A stretch of DNA of 34,944 bases from NCBI GenBank assembly GCA_028150825.1, contig JAOGIM010000020.1, positions 1-34,944 of the forward strand. Reading direction: 5' to 3'. Position numbers and translations under genes: made by a program. This document shows, piece by piece, positions 33,545 through 34,944 of this stretch. Source of the DNA: Paracoccaceae bacterium. GTDB taxonomy: Bacteria; Pseudomonadota; Alphaproteobacteria; Rhodobacterales; Rhodobacteraceae. The notes beneath the pieces were generated by a model, which did no database searches, was not told the origin of the DNA, and saw nothing but the letters and a program-made list of their open reading frames with translations. The first letter of the stretch is position 1. Each line of letters begins with the position of its first letter.

Positions 33545-34588
33545 ATGCCGGAAGCACTCTTTGCTACCCTAATGGGGCTGCTGGGGGGGGGGGTGGTCCT
33601 CGGCCTAGCAGCAAAGCTTAGCCAGTTCTGCTCACTGGGAACGATTGAAGATGCTATCTATGGGCAGAACTTCACTAGAGCGAGAATGTGGGGCGTTTCG
33701 ATTGGAACGTCCGTAATATTTGTCCATATTGCGATTTTTTTGGATTGGGTCATCCTACATGAGAGTCAATATCTCCAATTTCCGTTTAATCCTCTGCTCA
33801 CTCTTATTGGTGGGCTTTTATTTGGAGTTGGGATGGCTTTCGCTGGGACTTGCGGTTTTGGCGCTCTAGTTCGGCTTGGTGGAGGTGACTTACGCTCGTT
33901 TGTGATCCTTCTAGTTATGGGCATTACAGCATATGCAATCGCATCTGGCCCCTTTTCAGGCGCAGTCTCATGGATTATGCGAGAAACAGCATATCAAGTA
34001 CAAACCAAAAGCATTTCTTCCTATATTTCCTTTCTATCAGGCCTACCTGTTCCAGCGATAGGAAGTTGCTTTGGTTTAGCAATCTTGACGATCTCTTTTT
34101 GGAGTAAACCCTTTTGGAAAAACAAAAATCAAGTATTTTGGGCAATTGCCGTAGGCATAGCAATTTCGGGCGGATGGATCAGCACACATTTAATCGCACG
34201 AGAGGGTTTTTTGGGATTGGCACCTGTATCTCATAGCTTTACCGCACCAATCGGTTCTGCAATCCTCTTCTTGATGACAGCTTCCGGAACTAATCCAAGT
34301 TTTGGCGTAGGTTCGGTCTTTGGAGTTTGGGTAGGGGCTTTCGCCGGCAGTTCAACAAGGGGACATTTCAGACTTGAAGCCTGCGAGGATCCGCGGGAAC
34401 TACAAAGACAAATTTTCGGAGCCATGCTGATAGGGATCGGTGCCATTCTGGCTTATGGTTGTTCGGTAGGCCAAGGGCTCTCCGCGATGGCATTATTGTC
34501 TTTCAACGCTCCTATTGCACTGATATCTATTGTCTGTGGGGCAAAGCTTGGATTGAGCTATCTAATCACCGGCCGAGCATTTGCTTAG
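33545..34588 (+). CDS. soxT: YeeE/YedE-family sulfur-compound transporter SoxT
   Basis: A 347-residue inner-membrane protein with about nine to ten helices of the YeeE/YedE (TsuA) family. Relatives import thiosulfate, and SoxT proteins are proposed to bring sulfane sulfur into the cytoplasm for SoxR-type sensing or assimilation. The substrate-path cysteines appear in SQFCSLGTIEDA, AGTCGFGALVRLGGGDLRSF and YGCSVGQGLSA. The ATG at 33545 is used; a TTG at 33533 is also in frame. An 11-G tract at codons 13-17 is a potential slippage site. A small dyad (ACCCA/TGGGT, 33506-33522) separates it from soxR, without a T-run. Confidence 0.92.
   Translation: MPEALFATLMGLLGGGVVLGLAAKLSQFCSLGTIEDAIYGQNFTRARMWGVSIGTSVIFVHIAIFLDWVILHESQYLQFPFNPLLTLIGGLLFGVGMAFAGTCGFGALVRLGGGDLRSFVILLVMGITAYAIASGPFSGAVSWIMRETAYQVQTKSISSYISFLSGLPVPAIGSCFGLAILTISFWSKPFWKNKNQVFWAIAVGIAISGGWISTHLIAREGFLGLAPVSHSFTAPIGSAILFLMTASGTNPSFGVGSVFGVWVGAFAGSSTRGHFRLEACEDPRELQRQIFGAMLIGIGAILAYGCSVGQGLSAMALLSFNAPIALISIVCGAKLGLSYLITGRAFA
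33583..33593 (+). repeat. 11-base poly-G tract inside soxT
   Basis: Eleven consecutive G encode Gly-Gly-Gly near the start of soxT (L-L-G-G-G-V-V). Loss of one G gives W-S-S-A then TAG; gain of one G reaches TAG nine codons on. The tract is thus a potential on/off switch, and equally a place where sequencing or assembly could be wrong. The present length keeps the frame open. Confidence 0.9.
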
Positions 34589-34648
34589 TATTTATCTTTG
34601 GGCTTAAATCCATTTCTGGAAGATAAAATTTAAACATTTTGGTAATCT
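34589..34648. terminator. Possible weak dyad in convergent spacer
   Basis: TTTATCTT and AAGATAAA face each other across about 21 bases between soxT and the convergent acetyltransferase. The stem is A+T-rich and the loop is long, so terminator function is doubtful. Confidence 0.2.
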
Positions 34649-34944
34649 TTAAGAGCATAGGTGCATCTTTTTTCGAATTCGATCAACTAGAGTTCCATCA
34701 GAAAGGGGCTTAGCACTCATTCGATCATAGTCTTTAAACCCCAATCTCGTGTAATACCGAAGCCCAGCTTGATTATCGGCTCTGATAGTCGCGTCAATCG
34801 TATTTACGCCGAAGTAAAGCGCTCTTTTTTTAGTTTGCTCGAACAGAAGTTTGCCAATTCCTTGACCATGATTGTCGGAGGCAACAAAGCTTGCGATAAA
34901 AGCCCAGTCCGAAGCGAGACGATCCTCTCCACGCCATTCAGGAT
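34649..34944 (-). CDS. GNAT-family N-acetyltransferase, C-terminal part (5' end outside window)
   Basis: An open frame without a start runs leftwards from the window edge to a TAA at 34649-34651, giving 98 residues. It reads WRGEDRLASDWAFIASFVAS, then DNHGQGIGKLLFEQTKKRA, then TIDATIRADNQAGLRYYTRL and GFKDYDRM. The GQGIGKLL is the acetyl-CoA pyrophosphate loop (R/QxxGxG/A) and NQAGLRYYTRLGF is motif B of the GNAT fold, so this is the C-terminal half of an acetyltransferase. It is convergent with soxT and unrelated in sequence to the RimJ/L-type protein at 857-1576. Substrate is unknown. Confidence 0.88.
   Translation of the reverse strand, partial: PEWRGEDRLASDWAFIASFVASDNHGQGIGKLLFEQTKKRALYFGVNTIDATIRADNQAGLRYYTRLGFKDYDRMSAKPLSDGTLVDRIRKKMHLCS

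Overview
The window looks like a piece of chromosome from a marine, moderately A+T-rich alphaproteobacterium, most likely a Roseobacter-group Rhodobacteraceae. The reasons are the petP-petR regulator pair divergent from ilvE, the mce-DUF1467 pair, the secA / parvulin / argJ / mutT block, the rimP-nusA-ylxR-infB operon and a complete Paracoccus-type sox cluster. The taxonomic call is an inference from gene content and order; no rRNA is present.

Layout. (1) 1-5.9 kb: 3' end of aspS, a GNAT acetyltransferase, a 460-bp gap with a small island of strong hairpins, mce (methylmalonyl-CoA epimerase), a DUF1467 membrane protein, then on the minus strand an EI24/CysZ-like membrane protein, a nitroreductase and a prolyl aminopeptidase, followed by divergent ubiG. 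(2) 5.9-13.6 kb: petR and petP (minus), ilvE (plus), secA (minus), and a tightly overlapping plus-strand run of parvulin prolyl isomerase, argJ and mutT. (3) 13.6-19.8 kb: the transcription/translation operon rimP-nusA-ylxR-infB (minus) with an intrinsic terminator-like hairpin in its leader, and a 770-bp A+T-rich gap. (4) 19.8-21.8 kb: a translationally coupled FAD oxidoreductase and aldo/keto reductase pair. (5) 22-34.6 kb: the sulfur-oxidation island. (6) the C-terminal part of another GNAT protein at the right edge.

The sox island encodes the whole periplasmic thiosulfate-oxidising multienzyme system. soxV-W-X-Y-Z-A-B-C-D-E-F read leftwards. soxS, a small exported HbpS/GlcG-family protein, soxR and the YeeE/YedE transporter gene soxT read rightwards from a shared 69-bp promoter region. 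SoxXA loads sulfur onto the SoxYZ carrier, SoxB hydrolyses off sulfate, SoxCD oxidises the remaining sulfane sulfur, and SoxEF is a flavocytochrome c. SoxV, SoxW and SoxS form the thiol relay, SoxR is the cysteine-containing ArsR repressor, and SoxT is the sulfur importer. Presence of SoxCD predicts complete oxidation to sulfate without sulfur globules.

Points of most interest: a metallo-beta-lactamase-fold protein facing soxF in which the canonical HxHxDH zinc motif is entirely replaced; an 11-G tract near the start of soxT where gain or loss of one base gives an immediate stop; an exported HbpS/GlcG-like protein with two cysteines translationally coupled to soxS; two strong inverted repeats at the soxS/soxV and soxW/soxX junctions that are candidate SoxR operators; and a terminator with a competing hairpin between soxA and soxB.
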